This document shows, piece by piece, positions 8,232-8,392 of a stretch of 8,392 nucleotides of DNA. The notes under the pieces are model-generated. The model saw only the letters and a list, made by a program, of their open reading frames with translations. It searched no databases and had not been told where the DNA came from. Numbering within the stretch: the first letter of the stretch is position 1; every line of letters starts with the position of its first letter. The DNA is from Alphaproteobacteria bacterium. Its GTDB lineage: Bacteria > Pseudomonadota > Alphaproteobacteria > Rhodobacterales > Rhodobacteraceae. The position numbers and the translations under genes were made by a program. The DNA is taken from assembly GCA_030425945.1 (NCBI GenBank), contig JAUHZL010000108.1:1-8392 (forward strand), in the 5' to 3' direction.

Positions 8232-8392
8232 ATGCCCATCCTGCCCCCGGTCCTGTCGCCGCCCTTCAACATCGTCCGGCTGAGCCATGTCGAACTGCGT
8301 GTCACCGACCTGGCGTGGTCGCGGGCCTATTACGTCGACCTGCTCGGTCTGCAGGTCACGCGGGAGGAGCCGGACGCGCTCTACCTGCGCGC
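8232..8392 (+). CDS. hpaD: 3,4-dihydroxyphenylacetate 2,3-dioxygenase (HpaD), N-terminal part
   Basis: The first 53 codons are visible before the window ends. The segment FNIVRLSHVELRVTDL (12-27) followed by SRAYYVDLLGLQVT (30-43) is the opening of the first vicinal-oxygen-chelate (glyoxalase-like) domain of extradiol dioxygenases, very like Brevibacterium-type homoprotocatechuate 2,3-dioxygenase and unlike the unrelated LigB-type HpaD of E. coli. The enzyme is expected to cleave homoprotocatechuate with a non-haem Fe(II) or Mn(II) to give the semialdehyde used by HpaE. The metal ligands lie in the second domain, outside the window, so activity cannot be judged. Assignment rests on the short N-terminus plus operon context; another type I extradiol dioxygenase is the main alternative. 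Confidence 0.85.
   Translation, partial: MPILPPVLSPPFNIVRLSHVELRVTDLAWSRAYYVDLLGLQVTREEPDALYLR

Noticed and set aside
6663..8288. 541-residue minus-strand open frame opposite hpaE
   Set aside because: No family motifs and biased composition; it fully overlaps a catalytically complete aldehyde dehydrogenase.

Overview
This window is GC-rich, tightly packed bacterial chromosome (roughly 70% G+C by eye) with many GTG/TTG starts and almost no intergenic space. The protein types and style suggest an alphaproteobacterium, probably of the Rhodobacterales. That placement is an inference from composition and family resemblance; there is no rRNA or marker gene here. I see no rRNA, tRNA, mobile element or CRISPR array.

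Region 1 (1-4473, + strand) is an envelope module. It holds the C-terminal part of a thioester-type bacterial alpha-2-macroglobulin (YfhM-like, intact CTEQ motif), followed after one base by a complete bifunctional penicillin-binding protein 1C (pbpC). This is the well-known yfhM-pbpC pair, thought to combine trapping of foreign proteases in the periplasm with repair of the peptidoglycan breach through which they entered.

Region 2 (4480-6175, - strand) runs tail-to-tail into pbpC with only 6 bp between stop codons. In transcription order it holds a MarR-family regulator (TTG start) and then a complete BktB-like thiolase with all catalytic residues.

Region 3 (6176-6294) is a divergent control region with a short AT-rich island. 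The island carries a perfect TTGACA box and a TTTG-N5-CAAA dyad, a plausible MarR operator sitting on the promoter.

Region 4 (6295-8392, + strand) is the start of a homoprotocatechuate (3,4-dihydroxyphenylacetate) meta-cleavage operon in the order hpaF-hpaE-hpaD. It contains the CHM isomerase, the CHMS dehydrogenase (overlapping hpaF by ATGA), and the first 53 codons of the ring-cleavage dioxygenase, cut by the window edge. In pathway order HpaD opens the ring, HpaE oxidises the semialdehyde and HpaF isomerises the product. Later steps (decarboxylase, hydratase, aldolase) would lie outside. The divergent MarR gene is the obvious candidate regulator, although it does not look like classical HpaR.

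I find known families in a mostly familiar arrangement and no clearly new system. The points most worth checking are the true hpaF start, the putative operator/promoter, the identity of the non-HpaR-like MarR protein, and why a thiolase sits beside a pathway that does not need one.
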